In this document: positions 1 to 7,519 of the stretch, one piece after another
Layout: every line of letters starts with the position of its first letter
How positions within the stretch are numbered: the first letter of the stretch is position 1
Source of the DNA: Stenotrophomonas sp. PS02289
Lineage (GTDB): Bacteria; Pseudomonadota; Gammaproteobacteria; Xanthomonadales; Xanthomonadaceae
DNA: 60,992 nucleotides
Assembly: GCF_029960115.1 (NCBI RefSeq)
Contig: NZ_JASCOZ010000007.1
Location: 1 to 60,992, forward strand
Reading direction: 5' to 3'
Notes under the pieces: model-generated
Seen by the model: only the letters and a program-made list of their open reading frames with translations
The model's database searches: none
What the model was told of the DNA's origin: nothing
Translations under genes and position numbers: made by a program

Positions 1-1
1 G

Positions 2-18
2 CCGGGCACAGGCCCGGC
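2..18 (-). terminator. GC-rich hairpin downstream of the porin gene
   Basis: GCCGGG and CCCGGC form a stem around a short loop just beyond the porin stop codon. The window ends here, so a following T-tract cannot be seen. It may be the porin terminator. Confidence 0.4.
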
Positions 19-35
19 GACCCCGTTGGCACTCC

Positions 36-737
36 TCAGAACGCAGTCTGGATCGCGAACTCCACCCGTGAACCGGCGTTGTTGCCGAACAGGCGCTTGC
101 CTGCGTTGTCGGTGTCGTGCGCGGTCAGGCGCAGTTCCCACGGACCATGCACCTTCCAGATGGCGCTCAGCTGACCGTGCAGGTAGTCGTCGGCGTACGC
201 CTTGTCCAGGAAGTACTGGCCCACGGCACCTTCAATGCGCCAGTGGTCGTTGATCGGGAAGCGCGCGCCCAGCTGGGCGTAGGTGCCGGTGGTGTCCGAG
301 GCCAGCGCGTTGTCGGACACGCCGACGCTCAGCCAGTAATTGCCCTTGAAGGTCACGGTGCTGTTGAGTTCGGTCCAGTCCAGGTCCACGTCGGTCGACG
401 GGTACATGTAATGGGTCAGGTTGACGTCCAGGGCCCAATCACCAGAGAGCGAACCACTCCAGCCGGCGACGAAGTCGAACTCGCTGCGTGCGCCCGCATC
501 CGGTTCGAACGAGACACCAGACCCCCATACCGAGCCGTACCAGCCGGACTGACTGCTGAGCTTGACCCCGGCCTGCACGGTCGGGTCTTCCAGGGTCTGC
601 GAGCTGCCTCGCCAGACGTAGTCAGAGGTCAGGGTGGCGTTGCCGTCCACGCCTGCCAGCGCCGAACCACTGATTGCCAGTCCGATCACCACCGCCCCCA
701 TCCGGCGCACCCTGCGCCCTGCTGCCTGCTTTGCCAC
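36..737 (-). CDS. TorF family putative outer-membrane porin
   Basis: The 233-residue product has a basic N-terminus, a hydrophobic signal segment ending ALAG, and a mature part of alternating hydrophobic strands ending in Phe, as in outer-membrane beta-barrels. The segment TLTSDYVWRGSSQT after the signal is the hallmark of the TIGR02001/TorF group, whose members are about 220-250 residues and of uncertain substrate. I chose the GTG at 735-737 because GGAG lies nine bases upstream and the signal peptide starts there; a longer frame to 854 only adds an Arg/Cys-rich non-signal stretch. An ATG 12 codons further in is a possible alternative. The gene stands alone. Function beyond porin-like is not supported by sequence. 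Confidence 0.8.
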   Translation of the reverse strand: MAKQAAGRRVRRMGAVVIGLAISGSALAGVDGNATLTSDYVWRGSSQTLEDPTVQAGVKLSSQSGWYGSVWGSGVSFEPDAGARSEFDFVAGWSGSLSGDWALDVNLTHYMYPSTDVDLDWTELNSTVTFKGNYWLSVGVSDNALASDTTGTYAQLGARFPINDHWRIEGAVGQYFLDKAYADDYLHGQLSAIWKVHGPWELRLTAHDTDNAGKRLFGNNAGSRVEFAIQTAF

Positions 738-912
738 GTTGAAACACTCCAGAAAACGGCCACGCCGTTGAAGCGCCCAGTGTGGGCAGCGGGGGCATAA
801 CGGAGCCATTCGCGCGGGGTAGCCGCGGCGCAAATTCCGCGTAAAAGCGCCCACGGAGCCTTCAGCCCGCGCGCGCTATCATGGCCGCCTTGAATCCTGC
901 AGCGAGTACGAC

Positions 913-1302
913 GTGGACGCGATCCTGACCCCGGTATCGATTGGCGAACTGATCGACAAGATCACCATCCTGGAAATCAAGGCCGAGCGCATCACCGATG
1001 CCGGCAAGGTCGCCAATGTCCGCACCGAACTGGATGGCCTGCTGCCGCTGTGGCAGCAGCAGTTGTCCGCCCAGCCGGGCCTGGACGCGCTGAAGTCGCA
1101 GCTGAAGGTCATCAACGAGCGCATGTGGGACATCCAGGACCGCCTGCGCGACAAGGAAGCCGCCCAGACCTTCGACGACGACTTCATCCAGCTGGCCCGG
1201 GGCGTCTACGGCACCAATGGCGAGCGGGTGAAGGTCAAGAACGAGATCAACCGCATCGCCGGCTCGCACCTGGTCGAAGAGAAACAGTACCAGGGCGAGT
1301 AA
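913..1302 (+). CDS. DUF6165 family protein
   Basis: This is a 129-residue soluble protein beginning at GTG 913, with no signal peptide or membrane segment. It opens ILTPVSIGELIDKITILEIK and continues with mostly amphipathic helices (ALKSQLKVINERMWDIQDRLRDKE region), which is the pattern of the small conserved DUF6165 family. Members often sit near glycosyltransferase or polysaccharide genes, but no such neighbour is seen here. No catalytic motif is visible and the molecular role is unknown. The ribosome site is weak. A GTAG-type palindrome follows four bases after the stop region. Confidence 0.75.
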   Translation: MDAILTPVSIGELIDKITILEIKAERITDAGKVANVRTELDGLLPLWQQQLSAQPGLDALKSQLKVINERMWDIQDRLRDKEAAQTFDDDFIQLARGVYGTNGERVKVKNEINRIAGSHLVEEKQYQGE

Positions 1303-1306
1303 CCCC

Positions 1307-1331
1307 GTAGAGCCACGCCCTGCGTGGCTGC
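1307..1331 (+). repeat. SMAG/GTAG-type palindromic repeat, copy 1
   Basis: GTAG is followed by AGCCACGC, loop CCT, GCGTGGCT and GC. The same 25 bases recur exactly at 24329-24353. A GTAG header plus an imperfect hairpin is the pattern of Stenotrophomonas SMAG (REP-like) elements, which often lie just after stop codons and can act as RNA stabilisers or weak terminators. Confidence 0.75.
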
Positions 1332-1335
1332 ATCA

Positions 1336-2079
1336 TTACCGCGCGGTAGCCGCCAGGAAGCGCTCACGGTCCTGCTGCGTGCGCCGCCGGATCTCCGCCA
1401 GCGCTTCATTCTCGGTCGCCTCCAGCATCGACTCGAACAGCCGCTGGAAATGATTACGCATGGCCGCACGCGCGGCCGCGGGATCACGCTCGCGCAGCGC
1501 ATCCAGAATGGCAGTGTGCTCGTCGTTGCGGGTGTCGTTGTCGTTGTGACAGACATTGGCATAGACCTGCCGCACCCGCGGCAGCTCGTTGCGCATGCGC
1601 CAGATCAGCTGCACGCAGTGCTCGACCACCGGGTTGCCGGCGATCCGGGCAATGGCCAGGTGGAACTGCCGGTCGGCCTCGCTGGCGGCCGCTTCGCCGG
1701 CCGACGGGTCGGTCATGGCCGCGATCAGGCCTTCCAGGGTCTGCACCTCGGCATCGGTGATGCGGCTGGCCGCCATCGCCGCCGCCTCGGCCTCGATCAC
1801 TGCCCGCGCGGCGGTCAGGTCGAACGCGGACACATCCGGCAGGGCACCGGCAGCCACTGCAGGGCGCGCCTTCACATAGACGCCGGACCCGGTCTTGATG
1901 GTGATCAGGCCCTGCGCCTCCAGCGCGATCTCGGCCTCGCGCACGGTCACCCGGCTGACCCCGAGCCGTTCGGCCAGGTCACGCTCGCCCGGCAGGCGCG
2001 AGCCCGGCGGGAATTCGCCCTTGTCGATCAGGGCGACGATCTGCGCGGCAATGGTCTGGTAAAGGCGGGGTTCGGACAT
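1336..2079 (-). CDS. FadR/UxuR-subfamily GntR transcriptional regulator of the alginate locus
   Basis: The 247-residue product has an N-terminal winged helix (residues about 5-75, with GSRLPGERDLAERLGVSRVT and LITIKTGSGVYV) and an all-helical FCD ligand domain. That domain carries the metal/effector residues expected in FadR-type members, for example the Asp and His around the DRQFHLAI and NDEHTAILDAL segments. FadR-subfamily proteins such as UxuR and ExuR sense hexuronates or their breakdown products. It lies 68 bases behind the TonB receptor gene in the same direction, so it is probably the local repressor of both divergent transcripts. I chose ATG 2079 over the TTG two codons upstream. An UxuR-like operator is present at 5518-5533. 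Confidence 0.88.
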   Translation of the reverse strand: MSEPRLYQTIAAQIVALIDKGEFPPGSRLPGERDLAERLGVSRVTVREAEIALEAQGLITIKTGSGVYVKARPAVAAGALPDVSAFDLTAARAVIEAEAAAMAASRITDAEVQTLEGLIAAMTDPSAGEAAASEADRQFHLAIARIAGNPVVEHCVQLIWRMRNELPRVRQVYANVCHNDNDTRNDEHTAILDALRERDPAAARAAMRNHFQRLFESMLEATENEALAEIRRRTQQDRERFLAATAR

Positions 2080-2118
2080 CGTCAAAGGGCCTGGCTGTAC
2101 GGGCTGGGGAAGGACAGA

Positions 2119-2139
2119 GCGCGGCCCGTCGGGCCGCGC
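2119..2139 (-). terminator. Strong hairpin between TonB receptor and regulator genes
   Basis: GCGCGGCCC, loop GTC, GGGCCGCGC make a perfect nine-pair stem. On the minus strand it is followed by a pyrimidine-rich stretch but no true U-run. It could be a partial terminator or RNA-processing/stabilising hairpin that lowers regulator expression relative to the receptor. Confidence 0.5.
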
Positions 2140-2147
2140 GGTGTGCC

Positions 2148-5033
2148 TCAGAAGCGGTAGCGCACCCCCAGATAATACCGCCGCCCGTAAGTGGTGTACT
2201 CACGGAAGCTGCCCAGGATCGGCATATCCGACACCCGCGGCTCGTCGGTGAGGTTGCTGGCCGAGAGCGAGAACGACAGATGCTTGTTCACCTTGTAGGT
2301 GGCCCGGAAGTCCAGCGAACCATTGTCGCGCACGTACCGGTTCTGCGAAGGGTCACCGACGAACTGCTGGTAGTAGTCCGAGCGGTATTTGTAGATCGCC
2401 TGCAGATCCAGCTTGCCCAGTCCCCAGTAAACCTGCGCCGAGGCTACGTGGCGGGACAGGCCGAAAATGTTGGCCGGCTCCACGATGCGCGGGGTCACCA
2501 CACCAGTGACGGGGTCAGTGGACTCGCCCAGGCGCAGGTCCTCGGTGCGGAAGTTGGAGTCGGCGTAGTTGTAGCTGGCCTTCACGCCCAACCCAGAGAA
2601 GATGCCGGGCAGGTAGGAGAAGGTGTGCGAACCGGTCAGTTCGAAGCCGAACAGGTCGCTCTTCTGGTTGCTGGTGGCCAGCTGCTCCACCGGGACCGAC
2701 ACGCTTTCGCCATCGATCTCGAAGGTCTCATCCACGACTACCGGCATCGAACCGCCGTTGAACTGTTTGTAATACACCGCCGTGGAAAGGATGGAGTCAG
2801 CGTTGGCGTACCACTCCAACGACACGTCGGCATTCCACGACATCAAGGGCTTGGCACGCGGGTTGCCGGTGGCGGTGATGCTGCCCAGTGCATCGGCCAC
2901 GCTGCCGAACTCGGTGTCCACGTCGTCCAGGTTGAAGCTGCGACCATAGCCTTCGGCGGCCAGATCCGGCCGTGACATGGCGCGGTATGCGCCCACGCGC
3001 AGCAGCAGGTCCGGGCGCAGTTCGAACGCCGCATTGAGGCTGGGCAGCCACTGGTCGTTGCTGGAGGACAACGTCTGGCTGGTGAACTCGCCGGTCGGAC
3101 GCAATGTGACCGTTCCGTCCGGGTTCTGGGTGACGTCGAGGCCGCTGCGCAGACCGACCGAACGCACATCGGTACGCACCCAGCGCAGGCCCAGGTTGCC
3201 GGTGACCGGCAGGCCGAACCATTCACTGCTGAACTCACCCATGAAGTAGGCGGCGTAGGTCTTCTCGGTGACGTCGTTGTTGGCCGGATCGCGCAGATCG
3301 GCACTCAGGCCAGTGTCGTCCACGCCGGTAAAGGCCTTGAACAGACAACGGCTGTCGAAGCTGGCCCATTGGTCGATGGTGTTGCCGCTGGCGTTGTCGA
3401 GGAAGTCGTCCTGCGGGAAGGCCTGGCGGCAGGCGCGGTTGGCCGCACGGATCGCCGCCACGTCGGTGGTGGTGATGTCGCGGGTATCGTCGAAGTCGGC
3501 ATAGGTGGCTTCGGACCGGCGCAGGCCGCCTTTGAGCGCGGTGAAGAAGCCGGCCTCCGGGGCAAAGGTGACGTCGAAGCGCTGCGCGCGGATGGTGTGC
3601 TCGCGGCTTTGCTGGCGGCGACGGATCAACGCCGAGTCGGTGAAGTTGTCCGCGTTGTTCACATCGAACGCCGGGTCCAGGTAAATGCTGGGAACGTCGC
3701 CATGGTAGTCATAGGTGTAGTCGACGTACCGGGTGTTCTTGATGCCCGGCACGGGATTGCCATTGACGTCGGTGCGACCGGCGCGCAGGCGGGTGGAACG
3801 CTCGATCTGATCGCGCTGGGTGTTGGAGTACGACAGATCGGTGGACAGCGTCCACGCCGGGTTCGGGCGGAAGATCACATTGAAGCCACCACCGGTGTAT
3901 TCCTCCATGCGTTCCAGGAAGTTGCCGGTGGAATCCACGGTGGTGCTGCCGGTGTGATGCAGCAGCGCGCCGTCGTCTGTGACCACGCGGTTGTTGAGAT
4001 TGCGCATCATCGACGACAGCGACAGGTCGGAGCGGTCCTCGGTGTAGTCACGCTTGGAATGCTGGTAGTCCAGGTTCACTTCCCACGCGCCATTGGGTCG
4101 CCACTGCAGCGCGCCGAACTGCGAGTCGCGTTGGTCGTGCTCGATGAACTGGCGGTAGATGCGGCTGCTCGGCACCAGGTAGTACGGCACACCGTCCGCC
4201 ACCTGCTGGCCGTTGACCTGGGTGCAGTTGCGGGTGGCCCCGACCACCTCGCGACCGTCGCAGGCGACCCAGGTGGAACTGCTGGACAGCATCTCTTCGG
4301 GATTGCTGCCTTCCAGCGCCTGCAGTCCCAGCGACACGCCAAGGGTACCGGCCGCCCCCATGTCGAACTGATCGATGTAACTGGCGGTGCCGCGCCAGCC
4401 CATGCCATCACCGTCCTTGAGCCGGTCGTCATATTCCTGCCAGGTGCCGCGCCCATCGAGCTGGATGGTGCGTTTGCCGTACTCAAGCGGCTTGACCGTT
4501 TCCATGTTGACCGTGCCGGCCACGCCGCCTTCGACGAAATCGGCGCGCTGGGTCTTGTAGATCGCCACCGTGTTGATCAGCTCGGACGGGAACTGATTGA
4601 AGTTCACCGAGCGGTCGCCGCTGCCGTTGGTGGCCTCGCGACCATTGAAGGTGGACGAACCCAGGAACGGCCCCAGGCCGCGGATGGAAATTTCCGACGC
4701 CCCGCCCTTCTCGCGATGGGTGGAGGCACCGGTGATGGTTTCTATCGCCTCGCCGATCGACAACGCCGGCAGGTCGCCGATGTCGTCGGCCGACAGCACG
4801 TCGGAGACCACGGTCTCTTCGCGCTTGCGGTCGATGCTGGTCTGGATGGTGCCGCGGGTGCCGGTCACCTGCACCTGGTCCAGCGTGGTCGCCTGCGCCG
4901 GGGTGGCTGGGGCATCGGTGTCCTGTGCGTAGGCCAGCGGCATTGCCGCCGCGCACAGAACATGGAGCAGCGCGCCGTGCAGCGCGGTACGGCGAAGGCT
5001 TCGCAGGGAAGCCCTGCGGCGGTCATGCAACAT
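2148..5033 (-). CDS. TonB-dependent receptor, predicted oligoalginate importer
   Basis: The 961-residue protein has a signal peptide ending LAYAQ, a TonB-box-like DQVQVTGTR, a plug domain (about residues 50-190; IRGLGP and VNFNQFPSELINTVAIYK motifs) and a 22-strand barrel ending GVRYRF with the terminal Phe. The motif pattern fits the TonB-Xanth-Caul group used for carbohydrate uptake. GGGAGG lies just upstream of ATG 5033. It is divergent from the lyase operon and shares a 275-base control region with it, so the substrate is probably an alginate oligosaccharide taken across the outer membrane. The substrate is inferred from context, not from the barrel sequence. Confidence 0.9.
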   Translation of the reverse strand: MLHDRRRASLRSLRRTALHGALLHVLCAAAMPLAYAQDTDAPATPAQATTLDQVQVTGTRGTIQTSIDRKREETVVSDVLSADDIGDLPALSIGEAIETITGASTHREKGGASEISIRGLGPFLGSSTFNGREATNGSGDRSVNFNQFPSELINTVAIYKTQRADFVEGGVAGTVNMETVKPLEYGKRTIQLDGRGTWQEYDDRLKDGDGMGWRGTASYIDQFDMGAAGTLGVSLGLQALEGSNPEEMLSSSSTWVACDGREVVGATRNCTQVNGQQVADGVPYYLVPSSRIYRQFIEHDQRDSQFGALQWRPNGAWEVNLDYQHSKRDYTEDRSDLSLSSMMRNLNNRVVTDDGALLHHTGSTTVDSTGNFLERMEEYTGGGFNVIFRPNPAWTLSTDLSYSNTQRDQIERSTRLRAGRTDVNGNPVPGIKNTRYVDYTYDYHGDVPSIYLDPAFDVNNADNFTDSALIRRRQQSREHTIRAQRFDVTFAPEAGFFTALKGGLRRSEATYADFDDTRDITTTDVAAIRAANRACRQAFPQDDFLDNASGNTIDQWASFDSRCLFKAFTGVDDTGLSADLRDPANNDVTEKTYAAYFMGEFSSEWFGLPVTGNLGLRWVRTDVRSVGLRSGLDVTQNPDGTVTLRPTGEFTSQTLSSSNDQWLPSLNAAFELRPDLLLRVGAYRAMSRPDLAAEGYGRSFNLDDVDTEFGSVADALGSITATGNPRAKPLMSWNADVSLEWYANADSILSTAVYYKQFNGGSMPVVVDETFEIDGESVSVPVEQLATSNQKSDLFGFELTGSHTFSYLPGIFSGLGVKASYNYADSNFRTEDLRLGESTDPVTGVVTPRIVEPANIFGLSRHVASAQVYWGLGKLDLQAIYKYRSDYYQQFVGDPSQNRYVRDNGSLDFRATYKVNKHLSFSLSASNLTDEPRVSDMPILGSFREYTTYGRRYYLGVRYRF

Positions 5034-5092
5034 CGTGATCTCCCTCCCAGGATGGATCGTTCGACTACACAGAACGGCCCCGACGATTCACG

Positions 5093-5106
5093 CTTGCTGG
5101 ACCAAT
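5093..5106 (-). promoter_or_regulatory. Possible UxuR-like operator upstream of the TonB receptor gene
   Basis: CTTGCTGGACCAAT matches ATTGGT-N2-ACCAAT at 10 of 12 arm positions. It lies about 60 bases ahead of the receptor start, next to a TTGACA (minus strand, 5111-5106) that could be a -35 box. A further ATTGGT half-site occurs at 5115-5120. The call rests on similarity to the perfect site at 5518-5533. Confidence 0.4.
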
Positions 5107-5223
5107 GTCAATAAATTGGTACTAAAGTCTACCTAGGCGATTGATACAGACCACTTTGCGTGGGTTGTTTGTGCATTTGCAGCACAGGAATGCGCAACAG
5201 GCTGACCAGATAAGCCAAAAGTG

Positions 5224-5268
5224 GTATGCAACCATGGTTGACTTCGCAACCGTGCAACCTGTTAGGAT
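5224..5268 (+). promoter_or_regulatory. Candidate promoter and repeated GCAACC boxes ahead of the lyase operon
   Basis: TTGACT (5238-5243) and TAGGAT (5263-5268) could be -35 and -10 boxes with a rather long 19-base spacer. GCAACC occurs three times (5228, 5246, 5254), and GGTTG-N6-CAACC (5236-5251) overlaps the -35 box, which suggests regulator binding. No experimental support is available. Confidence 0.4.
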
Positions 5269-5308
5269 CAGGCCTGCTTTGGGACACGGTGATCTGGGAG
5301 GGTGACCG

Positions 5309-7519
5309 GTGACAGCGCAACGACACAGGACAGGGCCCGCAACCGCCTTGATATTGCTAGGTTTCATCTCCGCCTGTCCGGCATCGGCAGCCGATTACCT
5401 GGTGCAGGACGCCGACGCGTATCGCTCGGCAACCTCCGCATTGAAGCCCGGAGACACTGTCATCCTGGCCGACGGCGTGTGGCGCGACACCGATCTGCTG
5501 CTGCGCGGCCAAGGGACAATTGGTCAACCAATTAGACTTACAGCGCAAACCCCCGGCAAGGTCATTCTCACTGGCCAGTCCCAGCTGCGCCTCGCCGGCC
5601 GCCATCTGGAAGCCTCGAACCTGGTGTTTCGCGATGGCTGGGCACCCGGTGGCGAAGTGATCTCGTTCCGCGCCTCGTCCAAAGAATGGGCGGATCACAG
5701 CCGGGTGACCGGCATGGTGATCGACAGCTACAACAAGCCTGACCGTCGGCAGTCCGACAACTGGGTCGCGATGTACGGCCGCGAGAACCGCTTCGATCAC
5801 AACCAGCTGGTCGGCAAGACCAATCTGGGCACCACCCTGGTGGTGGTCCGCAACAGCACCAGCGGTCTCGACAACCGTCACCGTATCGACCACAACTGGT
5901 TCGGGCCGCGTCCCAACCTCGGCTCCAATGGGGGTGAAACGATCCGGGTCGGCACCAGCCACGATTCGCAGTCGGACTCGAACACGGTGGTTGAGAACAA
6001 CTGGTTCGAGCAGTGCGACGGCGAGGTGGAGATCGTTTCCAATAAATCCGGCGGGAATCTCTATCGCGGCAATGTGTTCAAGGAATCGCGAGGCTCGCTG
6101 GTGCTGCGCCACGGTCACGACAACATTGTGGAACGCAATGTGTTCCTGGGCGGTGGCAAGGCACACAGCGGTGGCGTGCGGGTGATCAACCGCGACCAGA
6201 TCGTGCGCGACAACTATTTCGAGGGCGTGGTTGGAGATGGCTTTGCCTCGGCGCTGGCGGTGATGGCGGGCACGCGCGATGCACCGCTCAACCGCTATGA
6301 GCAGGTGGACAACGCGCAGATCGGTCACAACAGCTTCGTGAAGGTGCGGCACCTGTTCCTTGGCGCTGGGCTGGACGACGAGCGCAACGCGATGCCTGTG
6401 CGCAGCGCGATCAGCGACAACCTGTTCGTGGGCGATGGCACCGGCGAGCTGCTCCGTACCCAGGGGGACCTGTCGGGCATCGCCTTCAGCGGGAACGTGC
6501 AGAGCCCGCGGACATCGGACGGTTTCCCAGGCGGCGTGGCCGGACGCAATGTCCCGCTGCAGCGCGCGGCCAACGGCCTGCTCTACCCCACCGATGGCAG
6601 CAGCGTGGGCGCACCACGCGACCTGGCCCCGGTGGCGCGCGAGGCAGTGGGCGTGGACTGGTATCCAAAGCAGCGCGCGCGGGTGGCTCTGGAGAGCGGT
6701 GCCACCCATCAGGTGCAGCCCGGCGAGGACACGCTCACCCGTGCGGTACGCAGCAGCGCACCGGGCGACATCCTGCAACTGGCGGCCGGCGACTATCGGG
6801 TCAACCAGGTGCTGTCGTTGATGCATCCACTCAGCGTGGTCGGTCCGATGCAGGGCACGGTACGGCTACGTTTCACCGGACCGTCGCTGTTCGAGCTGGG
6901 CGCGGGAGGGTCGCTGCAGCTGCGCCGGCTGGACATTGATGGCCGCCTGGCCCCGGACATGGCCGGCAATGCCGTGATACGCGTTCCACCGGGCAGCCAG
7001 GCGTTCGACTACGGCCTGGAAATCGCCTACTGCCGCATCCATGACCTGAGCACCAACAAGGCGTTCGATGTGATCAACGCCGGTAAGGGCACGCTGGCCG
7101 CCTGGATCAAGCTGCAGCACGTGATCGTGGAAGACATCAGCGGCAGCGTGGTCAGCGCAGCGGCAGAAACCGACGACCTCGGCACTTACAACGCGGAGGC
7201 GATCGACATCGCCGACTCCCGCTTCCGCCGCATCAGCGGCCCAGCGGTGGACCTGTATCGCGGTGGCACTGACGAAAGCACCTTCGGACCGAAGCTGTAC
7301 CTGCGCGGCAGCACCCTCGACCAGGTCGGAGTGAAGGCCGACACCAGCCTGCGTCTCCATGGCGTGCAGCTGGCCAGCCTCAGTGACAGCACCTTCATCC
7401 GCAGCGGCCGGGTCCGCTTCCGCCATGAAACCGGCGAACCGCAACTGCGGCTGCACGCCACCACGTTCACCGCTACGGCGGCGTTGCAGTCCGACCATCC
7501 TGCCGAGATCCTGCCATGA
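5309..7519 (+). CDS. Polysaccharide lyase family 6 (alginate lyase, two beta-helix domains)
   Basis: The 736-residue secreted protein has a signal peptide ending ASAA (about residue 28). Two right-handed beta-helix domains follow, the N-terminal one at about 29-400 of chondroitinase-B/PL6 type and a second at about 465-735, the architecture of larger PL6 alginate lyases such as AlyGC. The catalytic Lys/Arg pair is visible as K246 in EIVSNKSG and R267 in LVLRHGH. It should cleave alginate by beta-elimination in the periplasm or outside the cell. GTG 5309 is preceded by GGGAGG at good spacing. It heads the operon and overlaps the next gene by four bases. Codons 70-75 contain an operator-like palindrome. 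Confidence 0.92.
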   Translation: MTAQRHRTGPATALILLGFISACPASAADYLVQDADAYRSATSALKPGDTVILADGVWRDTDLLLRGQGTIGQPIRLTAQTPGKVILTGQSQLRLAGRHLEASNLVFRDGWAPGGEVISFRASSKEWADHSRVTGMVIDSYNKPDRRQSDNWVAMYGRENRFDHNQLVGKTNLGTTLVVVRNSTSGLDNRHRIDHNWFGPRPNLGSNGGETIRVGTSHDSQSDSNTVVENNWFEQCDGEVEIVSNKSGGNLYRGNVFKESRGSLVLRHGHDNIVERNVFLGGGKAHSGGVRVINRDQIVRDNYFEGVVGDGFASALAVMAGTRDAPLNRYEQVDNAQIGHNSFVKVRHLFLGAGLDDERNAMPVRSAISDNLFVGDGTGELLRTQGDLSGIAFSGNVQSPRTSDGFPGGVAGRNVPLQRAANGLLYPTDGSSVGAPRDLAPVAREAVGVDWYPKQRARVALESGATHQVQPGEDTLTRAVRSSAPGDILQLAAGDYRVNQVLSLMHPLSVVGPMQGTVRLRFTGPSLFELGAGGSLQLRRLDIDGRLAPDMAGNAVIRVPPGSQAFDYGLEIAYCRIHDLSTNKAFDVINAGKGTLAAWIKLQHVIVEDISGSVVSAAAETDDLGTYNAEAIDIADSRFRRISGPAVDLYRGGTDESTFGPKLYLRGSTLDQVGVKADTSLRLHGVQLASLSDSTFIRSGRVRFRHETGEPQLRLHATTFTATAALQSDHPAEILP
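5518..5533 (+). promoter_or_regulatory. Perfect UxuR-type inverted repeat inside the PL6 coding sequence
   Basis: AATTGGTCAACCAATT has two perfect seven-base arms around a two-base spacer. Operators of the hexuronate regulators UxuR/ExuR have the form ATTGGT-N2-ACCAAT, and a GntR protein of that subfamily is encoded in this locus. The site is AT-rich in a GC-rich gene and lies about 210 bases after the start codon, where binding could block elongation. Confidence 0.6.

Noticed and set aside
3369-5114. Long open frame (581 codons) on the plus strand across the TonB receptor gene
   Set aside because: It is antisense to a clear receptor gene, has no ribosome site or family motif, and its His/Val/Gly/Arg composition is that of a GC-rich shadow frame.
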